Assembly (NCBI RefSeq): GCF_014207535.1 | Contig: NZ_JACHGK010000003.1 | Span: forward strand, 124,001-188,000 | DNA from: Bacillus benzoevorans | GTDB lineage: Bacteria > Bacillota > Bacilli > Bacillales > Cytobacillaceae | DNA length: 64,000 nt | Direction: 5' to 3' | Shown here: positions 25,711 through 33,387 of the stretch, piece by piece | Position numbering within the stretch: position 1 is the first letter of the stretch | How the letters are laid out: each line of letters starts with the position of its first letter | The notes under the pieces: generated by a model | Seen by the model: only the letters and a program-made list of their open reading frames with translations | Told to the model about the DNA's origin: nothing | Database searches by the model: none | Program-made: the position numbers and the translations under genes

Positions 25711-27186
25711 GAGAATAATGGCAATGAGTCCGCCTGAGCCTTCATTGATAATCCGCTCGAGGGTTTCTTTTAATTTATAGCGGGCATTTTCAGGCATCAA
25801 GGATAATTTTGCCTGTATGCCTTCTCTGACAAGCGAACTTAAAGAACGGCCGAAGATATCTGAATTCCAGATGGATAATGGATCGTCCTCAAAATCCTGC
25901 ATTAAGTAGCGCACAAGTTCTTCGCTTTGTTTTTCTGTCCCGATAATCGGTGCAAATTCGCTCTCTACATCTACTTTGATCATATGAATGGAAGGAGCAA
26001 CTGCCTTTAAGCGGACCCCGAATCGAGCCCCCTGGCGGATAATTTCCGGTTCATCGAGACTCATGTCTGCTAGCGACGGCGCCGCTATGCCATATCCAGT
26101 TTGTTTCACCATTTTTAATGCATCCGCTACTTGATCATATTCCTTTTTTGCATGGGCAAAGTCCTGCATCAATTCAAGTAAATGATCTTTGCCGCGAATT
26201 TCAACACCGACGATCTCTTTTAAAATTTGATCATATAAATCATCTGGTGCAAAAAGGTCAATTTCTGCAACCCCTTGCCCCATCTCGATTCCGGCAAGCC
26301 CTGCCCGGTCAATGAATTCAAAGTCGCTGAAATGCTGAACAACCCTGTCAACATCGCGAAGGCGCTTAATATCCTGCACCGTTTCCTTTACCGCCTCCTG
26401 ATAGCTTTCACGCAGCCAATGGTTCTCCTTCAGCACCATGACCCAGCTCGGTAGGTTGACATTGACTTCGAGCACCGGGAATTCATACAAGGCCTCCCGC
26501 AAGACGCTTATCACATCAGATTCCTTCATTCCCTCAACGCTCATTGCAAGAACCGGAATATCATATTTTTCGCTCAGCTCCACTCTCAACGCCTCTGTAT
26601 TCGGATGATGAGGCTGAACGCTGTTAATAATCATAATGAAGGGCTTTCCTACTTCTTTTAATTCATTAATAACCCGTTCTTCAGCTTCTAAATAGTTACT
26701 GCGCGAGATTTCGCCAATCGAGCCGTCTGTTGTAATGACAACCCCGATGGTGGAATGCTCCTGAATCACTTTACGGGTGCCGATTTCCGCCGCTTCATGA
26801 AACGGTATCGGCTCTTCATACCAAGGCGTTGTAATCATACGAGGACCGTTCTCGTCCTCATATCCTTTTGCTCCAGGGACGGTATAGCCAACACAGTCTA
26901 CCAGTCTGATATTGACATTCAAACCATCATCGACATGAATAGTAGCAGCTTGATTTGGAACAAATTTTGGTTCTGTGGTCATAATCGTTCTTCCTGCTGC
27001 ACTTTGAGGCAATTCATCTTGGGTACGAGCCCGTTCGGCTTCATTATTCATGTTTGGTAAAACGACCAGTTCCATAAACTTTTTAATAAAAGTCGATTTA
27101 CCGGTACGTACAGCTCCAACCACTCCCAAATATATATCGCCGCCGGTTCTCTCGGCAATATCTTTAAAAATATCAACCTTTTCCAA
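25708..27186 (-). CDS. spoIVA: Stage IV sporulation ATPase SpoIVA
   Basis: Coat-basement ATPase made in the mother cell that polymerises on the forespore surface and is required for coat and cortex assembly. The N-terminal TRAFAC GTPase-like domain has Walker A GAVRTGKS (residues 24-31) and a Walker B-like VDCVGY near 98. The conserved C-terminal half ends GSGGLIAIIL, the segment needed for anchoring through SpoVM. 492 residues, the same as B. subtilis. It starts with TTG preceded by GGAGGGG. A 190-bp repeat lies between this start and the candidate promoter. Confidence 0.97.
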   Translation of the reverse strand: MEKVDIFKDIAERTGGDIYLGVVGAVRTGKSTFIKKFMELVVLPNMNNEAERARTQDELPQSAAGRTIMTTEPKFVPNQAATIHVDDGLNVNIRLVDCVGYTVPGAKGYEDENGPRMITTPWYEEPIPFHEAAEIGTRKVIQEHSTIGVVITTDGSIGEISRSNYLEAEERVINELKEVGKPFIMIINSVQPHHPNTEALRVELSEKYDIPVLAMSVEGMKESDVISVLREALYEFPVLEVNVNLPSWVMVLKENHWLRESYQEAVKETVQDIKRLRDVDRVVQHFSDFEFIDRAGLAGIEMGQGVAEIDLFAPDDLYDQILKEIVGVEIRGKDHLLELMQDFAHAKKEYDQVADALKMVKQTGYGIAAPSLADMSLDEPEIIRQGARFGVRLKAVAPSIHMIKVDVESEFAPIIGTEKQSEELVRYLMQDFEDDPLSIWNSDIFGRSLSSLVREGIQAKLSLMPENARYKLKETLERIINEGSGGLIAIIL

Positions 27187-27220
27187 GTGATCCCCTCCAG
27201 ATTCCCTGCATTAGTGGGAT

Positions 27221-27412
27221 TTAATCAAATTCGCCTTGGCGTATTTGCGCCCTATACTCGCGCGCTTGCTCGAAAAGTTTCCCTTGAAAAATCGAGGCAT
27301 CCGCCGAAGGCTAACTTTATTCAGCCGTTATTTGTACCCCACTGAATGAGTAAAATTACTATATTCACCCACCACTTATAGAAGTGGAAGGCCTCTGCTG
27401 AATAAAGTTAAC
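27221..27412. repeat. 190-bp structured dispersed repeat, copy 2 (spoIVA leader)
   Basis: Second copy of the element at 17013-17206, same orientation. Shared blocks: TTAATCAAATTCGCC at the left edge, GAAAAATCGAGGCATCC, CCCCACTGAAT, the CCACTT-N4-AAGTGG hairpin whose loop differs (ATAG here, ACAG in copy 1), and CTGCTGAATAAAGTTAA at the right edge. The TCGAG/CTCGA hairpin of copy 1 is decayed here, while the CGCC/GGCG palindrome near the left edge is intact. It lies between the candidate spoIVA promoter and the spoIVA start codon, so it would be transcribed in the leader. Confidence 0.85.
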
Positions 27413-27433
27413 TCTGCTGGTTTGTGACACTTT

Positions 27434-27466
27434 ATAAATATGATGTTGTCCTATATCGTTATGACA
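27434..27466 (-). promoter_or_regulatory. Candidate sigma-E promoter of spoIVA
   Basis: Minus strand has a -10-like CATATTTAT (27434-27442) and a -35-like TGTCATA (27460-27466) with a 17-base gap. This resembles mother-cell sigma-E promoters, and spoIVA is known to be sigma-E dependent in B. subtilis. The match is partial. Confidence 0.35.
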
Positions 27467-27487
27467 ATTTTCTAATTTTTTACCTCC

Positions 27488-27594
27488 TTAAAGGAAAAGT
27501 CCTGCACTTTCCATGTTCATATTTTTACATTCCCCTGTAAAGGAGACTTTAGATTCTCCATTTGCGGTTATGTTGATTTTCAGCTGGACGTCAT
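27488..27594 (-). pseudogene. Possible broken small reading frame between yphF and spoIVA
   Basis: The minus strand reads, from 27589, VQLKINITANGESKVSF followed by TGECKNMNMESAGLFL and a stop (33 codons). The amino acid composition looks coding, and GGAGGT follows the stop. The only ATG with a Shine-Dalgarno-like AGGAAAGG (27592-27594) is one base out of frame, so either a one-base deletion has broken a tiny gene or the frame is chance. It sits after the yphF terminator and before the spoIVA promoter. I do not recognise the peptide. Confidence 0.3.
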
Positions 27595-27632
27595 ACCTTT
27601 CCTGCCGCCTTTAAGTAAAGAGGGAAATAAAA

Positions 27633-27671
27633 AACCCTTCTCCTACAATATATTTTGTAAAAGAAGGGTTA
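27633..27671 (-). terminator. yphF terminator
   Basis: Long imperfect stem AACCCTTCTTTTACAA against TTGTAGGAGAAGGGTT followed by six T residues, starting a few bases after the yphF stop codon. Confidence 0.85.
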
Positions 27672-27674
27672 TGA

Positions 27675-28385
27675 CTAATTCGTTAAAAAGATCGGTTCAC
27701 GGCTCTCTTCATCTATCGTATATGGCAGGGAATAGGCTGGGACAAACATTGAATCCTGCCATAAAATATCCCTGATATCATCACCAGGATTCAGCTTGAG
27801 ATCGTTATCTTTCATGATTTCATATAAGTCCGACCGGTAATCGACAAAAACTTCAGCATCACCGGTAATGACAAAGGAAAGATTTTTATTTGTATATGGA
27901 CTGGTAACGTACGGTTCTTCCGCATAGCCAAGTTCCTTAAAATTGAGCGTGTAGACATTGTCGGCAACTTTCTCCTTAAATGCCGGATAACCTTGGGTTG
28001 TAATCCGAAGCTTGATTTCACCAATAATTTCAGCTATCCTGAGGTCAAAGATTTTAACCGTCGGATTTTCTTCTGCATCCACAATAACATATTGAAATAC
28101 CCCACCTGACTCATAGGCATTTCCCGGCGGCTCGGCCAAATATTCCGGAACAAGCCTTTTGAAATCCACCTTATACTTCTGATAAATCGGCGTGCTCTCT
28201 GCGGAATTTTTAATCGGAAGAATTCCGCCGTTATCTTCCCTGTATTTTGTCACTGCCGTTTGTACGGATTGGACCTGGTCTATGTACGGTGTCTGGTTTT
28301 GTACGAGCTTGTCCTCCGGATACATACATCCTGATAAGATGAAAGCCAGTAATATAATAAACAGCTGTAAATATTTTTTCCTCAT
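27675..28385 (-). CDS. yphF: Lipoprotein YphF
   Basis: Predicted lipoprotein of unknown function. The N-terminus is a short basic stretch, a hydrophobic core and the lipobox LSGC with Cys20, so the mature protein is lipid-anchored outside the membrane. The rest (about 215 residues) is hydrophilic with an Asp/Glu-rich C-terminus and no recognised domain. Gene order yphE-yphF-spoIVA matches B. subtilis, which supports the name. Downstream of yphE by about 30 bp, ending at a terminator. Confidence 0.82.
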   Translation of the reverse strand: MRKKYLQLFIILLAFILSGCMYPEDKLVQNQTPYIDQVQSVQTAVTKYREDNGGILPIKNSAESTPIYQKYKVDFKRLVPEYLAEPPGNAYESGGVFQYVIVDAEENPTVKIFDLRIAEIIGEIKLRITTQGYPAFKEKVADNVYTLNFKELGYAEEPYVTSPYTNKNLSFVITGDAEVFVDYRSDLYEIMKDNDLKLNPGDDIRDILWQDSMFVPAYSLPYTIDEESREPIFLTN

Positions 28386-28414
28386 TCTATCATTCCTTTA
28401 AGCCTATGAAAGTA

Positions 28415-28618
28415 CTATTCATTTGTTGGTCCTGCCAAAACAATAAAGAAAATAATTAAACCCGCTAACAGCAATAATATGTACGCAATAATAGCTGTAA
28501 TCGTCTTCAATACCCCATTTTTAAACTTGTAGCGGCTTAAATAAATCAATACCACTGAAATGACCATAAACCCCATTCCTGACAGTGAAACCCACATTTT
28601 CATTAATGCCGGTGACAT
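28415..28618 (-). CDS. yphE: Small membrane protein YphE (DUF2768)
   Basis: 67-residue protein with two hydrophobic helices (about residues 8-26 and 38-62), probably a hairpin in the membrane; function unknown. The ATG at 28618 is set by AAAGGAG upstream; 23 more codons are open but lack such a site. It has the same length and position as B. subtilis YphE, and forms an operon with yphF. Confidence 0.8.
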   Translation of the reverse strand: MSPALMKMWVSLSGMGFMVISVVLIYLSRYKFKNGVLKTITAIIAYILLLLAGLIIFFIVLAGPTNE

Positions 28619-28709
28619 TTCATCCTCTCCTTTGCTCGCGAGTATTATATCATAAAACTTTTCCATACGTCTGCCGGCATTTTTCACAGCTCCGCCCCTT
28701 TTCCGGGCA

Positions 28710-28747
28710 AAAAAACAGAATAAAGAAGGGGCAGATTCTTTATTCTG
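28710..28747 (-). terminator. gpsA terminator
   Basis: Perfect 12-bp stem CAGAATAAAGAA/TTCTTTATTCTG with an eight-base loop and a following T-run on the minus strand, about 120 bases downstream of gpsA. Confidence 0.8.
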
Positions 28748-28869
28748 GGCATAAAATTATGACTAAATATCCCATTGTCCTTGTTCATTCCAACAGTTTG
28801 CTTCGTATGCATTGTATGCAAATAGTGTTACCGCCGCATCATCGAATGCCTATAAATTCCAAGTTTTAT

Positions 28870-29913
28870 TTAATCCTGCTCAAAATTAGCGTTAAATTGC
28901 TCCATCTCATTGGTTTTTCCACGCGACATTAAGGCATCAACAGCATCCTTTGGATCGACATCATGAAATAAAACGTCAAAGAGCGCATTCGTGATCGGCA
29001 TTTGCACTTCATATTTTTTCGCCAGCTGCCAGGCTGCTTTTGTCGTTCGTACCCCTTCGACGACCATTCCCATATTATCGAGCACTTCCTGGAGTTTCTT
29101 CCCTTTCCCTAATAAATTCCCCGCGCGCCAATTACGTGAATGAACACTGGTACAGGTAACGATTAAATCCCCCAGACCGGCCAGTCCGGCAAAGGTCATT
29201 GGATTAGCCCCCATTTTCGTGCCGAGGCGGGATATTTCAGCCAGACCTCTTGTCATTAAGGCTGCTTTAGCATTGTCCCCATAACCGAGACCGTCCGAGA
29301 TGCCCGCAGCTAAGGCAATGATATTTTTTAGCGCTCCTCCAATTTCAACCCCGATAATATCAGGATTGGTGTAAACACGGAAATGACCATTAATAAATAG
29401 ATCCTGGATTCTCTCCGCCGCCTCGATCTTTTTCGCTGAGACGGCAACCGTTGTCGGACGGCGCAATGACACTTCTTCGGCATGGCTTGGTCCAGATAGT
29501 ACAACTATGCTGTCAACAAGTTCCGCAGGCATTTCTTCTTCAATCATTTCGGAAATACGCAATAACGTATCCGGTTCAATTCCCTTGCTGACATGAACAA
29601 TCAGTAAAGGTTCCTTCTGAATCCCCCTGATTTTCCCCAGCACTTCGCGAATCGCCTTCGTCGGAACAGCCATCACGCATATTTCCAATCCAGCGAGCGT
29701 CTCTTCCAGTGAAGAATACGCATGAATATTTTCCTGTAGCACGACCCCCGGTAAATATTTGCCGTTCGTATGCTCTGCATTGATTTCCTTTACCTGTTCC
29801 GGATTATGACTCCACAGATGAACCTCATGACCGTTATCAGCAAGCACCATTGATAATGCTGTTCCCCAGCTTCCAGCACCTATTACAGCGACAGTTTCCT
29901 TTAACCCTTCCAT
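28870..29913 (-). CDS. gpsA: Glycerol-3-phosphate dehydrogenase [NAD(P)+]
   Basis: Reduces dihydroxyacetone phosphate to sn-glycerol-3-phosphate for phospholipids. Rossmann motif GAGSWGTALS at residues 12-21, LSGPSHAEEV near 139, and the catalytic-lysine segment GALKNIIALAAGISDGLGYG near 190-210. Length 347. An AAAGG site precedes the ATG. Directly downstream of der, as in B. subtilis. Confidence 0.96.
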   Translation of the reverse strand: MEGLKETVAVIGAGSWGTALSMVLADNGHEVHLWSHNPEQVKEINAEHTNGKYLPGVVLQENIHAYSSLEETLAGLEICVMAVPTKAIREVLGKIRGIQKEPLLIVHVSKGIEPDTLLRISEMIEEEMPAELVDSIVVLSGPSHAEEVSLRRPTTVAVSAKKIEAAERIQDLFINGHFRVYTNPDIIGVEIGGALKNIIALAAGISDGLGYGDNAKAALMTRGLAEISRLGTKMGANPMTFAGLAGLGDLIVTCTSVHSRNWRAGNLLGKGKKLQEVLDNMGMVVEGVRTTKAAWQLAKKYEVQMPITNALFDVLFHDVDPKDAVDALMSRGKTNEMEQFNANFEQD

Positions 29914-29935
29914 GATTTCACGACCTTTTTACAAA

Positions 29936-31246
29936 TTACTTTCTTTCTCTAGCATAAATCTTTATCGGTGTTCCCTCAAAACCAAATGCGTCTCTGATTC
30001 TATTTTCTAAAAAGCGCTCATATGAGAAATGCATGAGGGCTGGATCATTGACAAAAACAACAAATGTCGGCGGTTTGACGGCAACCTGTGTCGTATAGTA
30101 AATTTTCAGACGCTTCCCTTTGTCAGTCGGAGTCGGATTCATCGCAACCGCATCCATTACCACGTCATTTAAAACGCTCGTCTCTACTCTTAAGGAATGA
30201 TTATCACTGGCAAGATTAAGCATCGGCATCAGTGTATGAATTCGTTTTTTCGTTTTCGCCGATAAAAAGACAATTGGAGCATAATCCAGGTACTGAAAAT
30301 GTTCGCGGATATTTTGCTCAAATTCCTTCATCGTCTTCTCATCCTTTTCCACCGCATCCCATTTATTGACCACAATGACGACAGCCCGTCCGGCTTCATG
30401 AGCATAGCCGGCAATTTTTTTATCCTGTTCGATGATTCCTTCCTCACCGTCAAGGACGACTAGGACAACATCAGAGCGTTCAATTGCTCTTAAGGCACGG
30501 AGTACGCTGTATTTTTCAGTTGTTTCATATACCTTGCCTTTTTTTCGCATACCGGCTGTATCGATAATGACATATTTTTGTCCGTTATAGGTCAACGTGG
30601 AGTCAATCGCATCTCTTGTTGTGCCGGAAATGTTACTGACAATGACACGCTCTTCACCAAGAATCGCATTGACAAGCGAGGATTTTCCCACATTCGGTCG
30701 TCCAATAAGAGAAAAGCAAATGACATCATCATCATAGTCCTTACTTTCTCCTTTTGGAAAATGCTTCGCTGCTTCATCCAATAAATCACCGAGACCAAGA
30801 CCATGGGAACCGGAAATCGGAAACGGCTCGCCAAAGCCGAGAGTGTAAAAATCGTAAATCATATCGCGCATTTCCGGATTATCAATTTTATTCACTGCCA
30901 AAACGACTGGCTTTTTCGCTTTATATAAAATTTTCGCTACCTCTTCATCCGCTGCGGTGACCCCTTCTCTCCCATTGGTAAGAAAAATAATGACATCCGC
31001 TTCATCAATGGCAATTTCCGCCTGTTGCCGGATTTGTTCTAAAAACGGTTCATCCCCGATATCGATACCGCCCGTATCAATAATATTAAAATCATGATTC
31101 AGCCACTCTGCTGAACTATAAATTCTATCCCTTGTAACACCGGGAATATCTTCAACGATCGATATCCGTTCTCCTACGATACGGTTAAAGATTGTAGATT
31201 TCCCTACATTCGGTCTTCCGACAATGGCAATAACTGGTTTGGCCAT
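29936..31246 (-). CDS. der: Ribosome biogenesis GTPase Der (EngA)
   Basis: Double GTPase needed for 50S subunit assembly. Two G domains each show a P-loop GRPNVGKS (residues 9-16 and about 183-190), DTGG/DTAG switch motifs and NKxD (NKID, NKWD), followed by a C-terminal KH-like domain. The start was taken at ATG 31246 (436 residues, MAKPVIAI), since GAGGTGC lies five bases upstream. Followed by gpsA after 22 bp. Confidence 0.97.
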   Translation of the reverse strand: MAKPVIAIVGRPNVGKSTIFNRIVGERISIVEDIPGVTRDRIYSSAEWLNHDFNIIDTGGIDIGDEPFLEQIRQQAEIAIDEADVIIFLTNGREGVTAADEEVAKILYKAKKPVVLAVNKIDNPEMRDMIYDFYTLGFGEPFPISGSHGLGLGDLLDEAAKHFPKGESKDYDDDVICFSLIGRPNVGKSSLVNAILGEERVIVSNISGTTRDAIDSTLTYNGQKYVIIDTAGMRKKGKVYETTEKYSVLRALRAIERSDVVLVVLDGEEGIIEQDKKIAGYAHEAGRAVVIVVNKWDAVEKDEKTMKEFEQNIREHFQYLDYAPIVFLSAKTKKRIHTLMPMLNLASDNHSLRVETSVLNDVVMDAVAMNPTPTDKGKRLKIYYTTQVAVKPPTFVVFVNDPALMHFSYERFLENRIRDAFGFEGTPIKIYARERK

Positions 31247-31311
31247 GTACTGCACCTCTCTCTATCTATTTAGTTTTGGCTATAGCACCAATAATTTCCT
31301 TAATAATCAGT

Positions 31312-31341
31312 AATAAAACCCTTCTATACAGCAGAAGGGTC
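31312..31341 (-). terminator. Terminator of the yphA-YIEGIA cluster
   Basis: Stem ACCCTTCT/AGAAGGGT with a seven-base loop followed by TTTTATTA on the minus strand, downstream of the 61-residue gene. Confidence 0.75.
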
Positions 31342-31376
31342 TAACTTAATAAGTTTATCAAAGGGTGCTGAGAATA

Positions 31377-31562
31377 TCAATGTTTGACGATAATATAGAC
31401 TTCTTCTGATAAGGAATGGGCAATCCCGTCCAAAATGGCCTCCAAATGGGCAGCGTATTCTTCCATTTGCGTTTTATCGTCACAGACAAATACAGTTGCA
31501 CCGTTTAGTACCCGTGCCGGATTCGTTGTCACAACTGCCAAGATAAATTTTTCGATATTCAT
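31377..31562 (-). CDS. Small conserved partner of the YIEGIA protein
   Basis: 61-residue soluble protein with alternating short strands and one helix (EEYAAHLEAILDGIAHSL); no signal or membrane segment. Its ATG overlaps the stop of the YIEGIA gene by four bases (ATGA), so the two are translationally coupled. I recall small neighbours of this kind being named a capping subunit for YIEGIA in some annotation pipelines; this is from memory and not demonstrated by the sequence. Confidence 0.65.
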   Translation of the reverse strand: MNIEKFILAVVTTNPARVLNGATVFVCDDKTQMEEYAAHLEAILDGIAHSLSEEVYIIVKH

Positions 31563-32458
31563 TGTTTAAAACCTTCTTCCGTTTCCGGATGCTTTCTTTC
31601 TTTCGGCATCCGTATCGCATTTTCCAAAACAGGTACTTCGCCGATGATCTTATGCGCTTTTTGCGGATCCCTTTCTGTTGGCAGGATAAACACCGCTACT
31701 CTGCCGTCTTCCAAGTCCCGCTTCGCCAGCGGTACAAATGCGGGAGTACCGGAATCACGATACACTCCCATTGCCGTTGAAACATCGTGAAGAATAGCCT
31801 GCCGCTGCCCTAGATTAGCGATCGTTTCCCGTGCATTAAAATTGAGCGGTTTTAAGATAAAGCCCATGCCATACTTCAGGATCTCTTCCCGCCTCTTTTC
31901 CAGACCAATATTCATGATATAAATATTATCAACAAGCAGTCCGGCACCTTCGAATCTAGGCTGGACAAATTCAATCTCGACAATATGCTTTAGTTTGCTG
32001 CCAGCCATCAACTTGCGGCAGATTAATATACAGGCGATGGCCCCGGCGATGGCGGCCCAGATATTAAAGAACAAATACAGATGCGTGGTGACTAAAGAGG
32101 TGAAAATCACGAGATAATTTCGACTCTCGAATGCAATGGCAATTCCTTCAATGTACGTTTTGCCGCGCGGCACCATTTCGAGATTATCCAATTCTGTCAG
32201 GGTATTCCGCTCCATATTACGTACCTCGCGAAACTGTGAGGCCGCAAGAGTTAAAAATGTAACCGCCGTAAAATCAGCCTCCATAATCGATGGTCCTGCT
32301 ACAGTTCCCAATCCCGCCGCGATAAACCCGAGCGCGATATGAATAATTTTCCCATGCAGATAAGTTGGATACTGACGATAATCGGTGCGAAGCATATATA
32401 TTCTTGCCAGCGTGCCGACTGTAATCCCCAAAATAATGGGATAAGTATATTCACTCAT
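31559..32458 (-). CDS. yphB: YIEGIA-family sporulation-linked membrane protein (YphB/SeaA-like)
   Basis: 299-residue membrane protein containing the family-defining YIEGIA string near residue 102 (GKTYIEGIAIAFESRNY). Hydrophobic helices lie at about 5-22, 44-75, 114-152; the C-terminal half is soluble, with YRDSGTPAFVPLAKRDL near 240. The family is largely restricted to endospore formers and its biochemistry is uncertain to me. GGGGA precedes the ATG. It overlaps the end of yphA by eight bases and the next gene by four. Confidence 0.8.
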   Translation of the reverse strand: MSEYTYPIILGITVGTLARIYMLRTDYRQYPTYLHGKIIHIALGFIAAGLGTVAGPSIMEADFTAVTFLTLAASQFREVRNMERNTLTELDNLEMVPRGKTYIEGIAIAFESRNYLVIFTSLVTTHLYLFFNIWAAIAGAIACILICRKLMAGSKLKHIVEIEFVQPRFEGAGLLVDNIYIMNIGLEKRREEILKYGMGFILKPLNFNARETIANLGQRQAILHDVSTAMGVYRDSGTPAFVPLAKRDLEDGRVAVFILPTERDPQKAHKIIGEVPVLENAIRMPKERKHPETEEGFKQ

Positions 32459-33062
32459 GGTATTTTTGTTTCCCCTTTTCGACAGATTGAAAATATTTAT
32501 TAAAAAACGCTGTAATCAGTTCCAAGCTGTTCCAGGTCAGAACGAGAACACAAGCTAATGCAAGAGCATCGAGAAATGCAGGACTAGAAATTGGATAGGA
32601 AAAGGTGAATTTTTTTAAAATATAGGCGTAAAAAATTTCTCCGTGAACCATACCAAATAACAATGACAGGATGCGTTTATTTTTATCAGAATGAAGCAAA
32701 AGTGTGCCATACACAACGAGTACCGCCAACAGCCACTTTCGCTCAATGATGATCCAGACAGGATCGAACAGTTCAAACAGCAGAAAACTGACGGTCAATA
32801 CCATTAAGATAAAGGAGGATAGCAGGAAATATAAAGCCTGTTTGCTTTGTAACCCGGCAATATAAAGGTAAACCGTCACGATGAAAAATAAGCCCGCCCC
32901 GTTCCATTGCAAGCCAAGAATGTTAAATGTGACAGAGGCCAAAATGACTGCCCCCAGAATCCAGGCGGATACAGTCAGGCGATGCGGATGATCCCTTCGA
33001 TAAAAGAAGGTTGTGATGACCCACCCAAGCCAAAATATCCAATAAAATAATAAACCATCCAA
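32451..33062 (-). CDS. yphA: Membrane protein YphA
   Basis: 203-residue polytopic membrane protein with about six hydrophobic helices and no recognised catalytic motif. Identified by position upstream of the YIEGIA gene as in B. subtilis. Starts with TTG preceded by a strong AGGAGGTG. First gene of a three-gene overlapping cluster with the YIEGIA gene and its small partner. Confidence 0.78.
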   Translation of the reverse strand: MDGLLFYWIFWLGWVITTFFYRRDHPHRLTVSAWILGAVILASVTFNILGLQWNGAGLFFIVTVYLYIAGLQSKQALYFLLSSFILMVLTVSFLLFELFDPVWIIIERKWLLAVLVVYGTLLLHSDKNKRILSLLFGMVHGEIFYAYILKKFTFSYPISSPAFLDALALACVLVLTWNSLELITAFFNKYFQSVEKGKQKYHE

Positions 33063-33201
33063 TTCCAGTCACCTCCTATCTTTTCCATTATGGCTAAAAT
33101 TTATGTACTTTAATCCTTTGCAGTCTCTTGAGGTAAAGACCTTATACAATTCATGCATAATCTGCGCCAGATTTACCATGTTAAAGAGAGGAGGTGTCAA
33201 A

Positions 33202-33348
33202 ATGGGAAGAGACAGACAAGAGAGTAAATTACGCAAAAGCAGACGGACGGAATCTGACAGAGACCAGGCGCTTCATTTCCCCGGTTCCACCAAGCTGCAA
33301 AGTCCTGCTGAAGCAAGAAAGTTAAATGACGGGAAACAAAGTACGTAG
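33202..33348 (+). CDS. ypzI: YpzI-family small protein
   Basis: 48-residue, highly charged peptide beginning MGRDRQESKLRKSRRTESDR; basic N-terminal half and polar C-terminal half, with no membrane segment. Function unknown. The ATG at 33202 has AGAGGAGGTG upstream, a very strong site for such a small gene, which supports real translation. Divergent from yphA, and convergent with fni with which it shares a terminator. Confidence 0.8.
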   Translation: MGRDRQESKLRKSRRTESDRDQALHFPGSTKLQSPAEARKLNDGKQST

Positions 33349-33351
33349 ACA

Positions 33352-33386
33352 AATAGGGCTGACCCAAAATGGGTCAGCCCGTTCTC
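33352..33386. terminator. Terminator between ypzI and fni
   Basis: Perfect 10-bp GC-rich stem GGGCTGACCC/GGGTCAGCCC with a five-base loop, between two convergent genes. The plus-side tail is GTTCTCTTT; the minus-side tail is ATTTGTC, so it is stronger for ypzI. Confidence 0.75.
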
Positions 33387-33387
33387 T

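Noticed and set aside
28800..28830. CATACAAT matching a sigma-E -10 box upstream of yphE
   Set aside because: No matching -35 box, and the gpsA terminator lies between it and yphE.
28585..28932. Plus-strand frame of 115 codons across the yphE-gpsA junction
   Set aside because: It is antisense to yphE and to the gpsA end, lacks a Shine-Dalgarno and crosses the gpsA terminator; the protein is low-quality and matches nothing I recognise.
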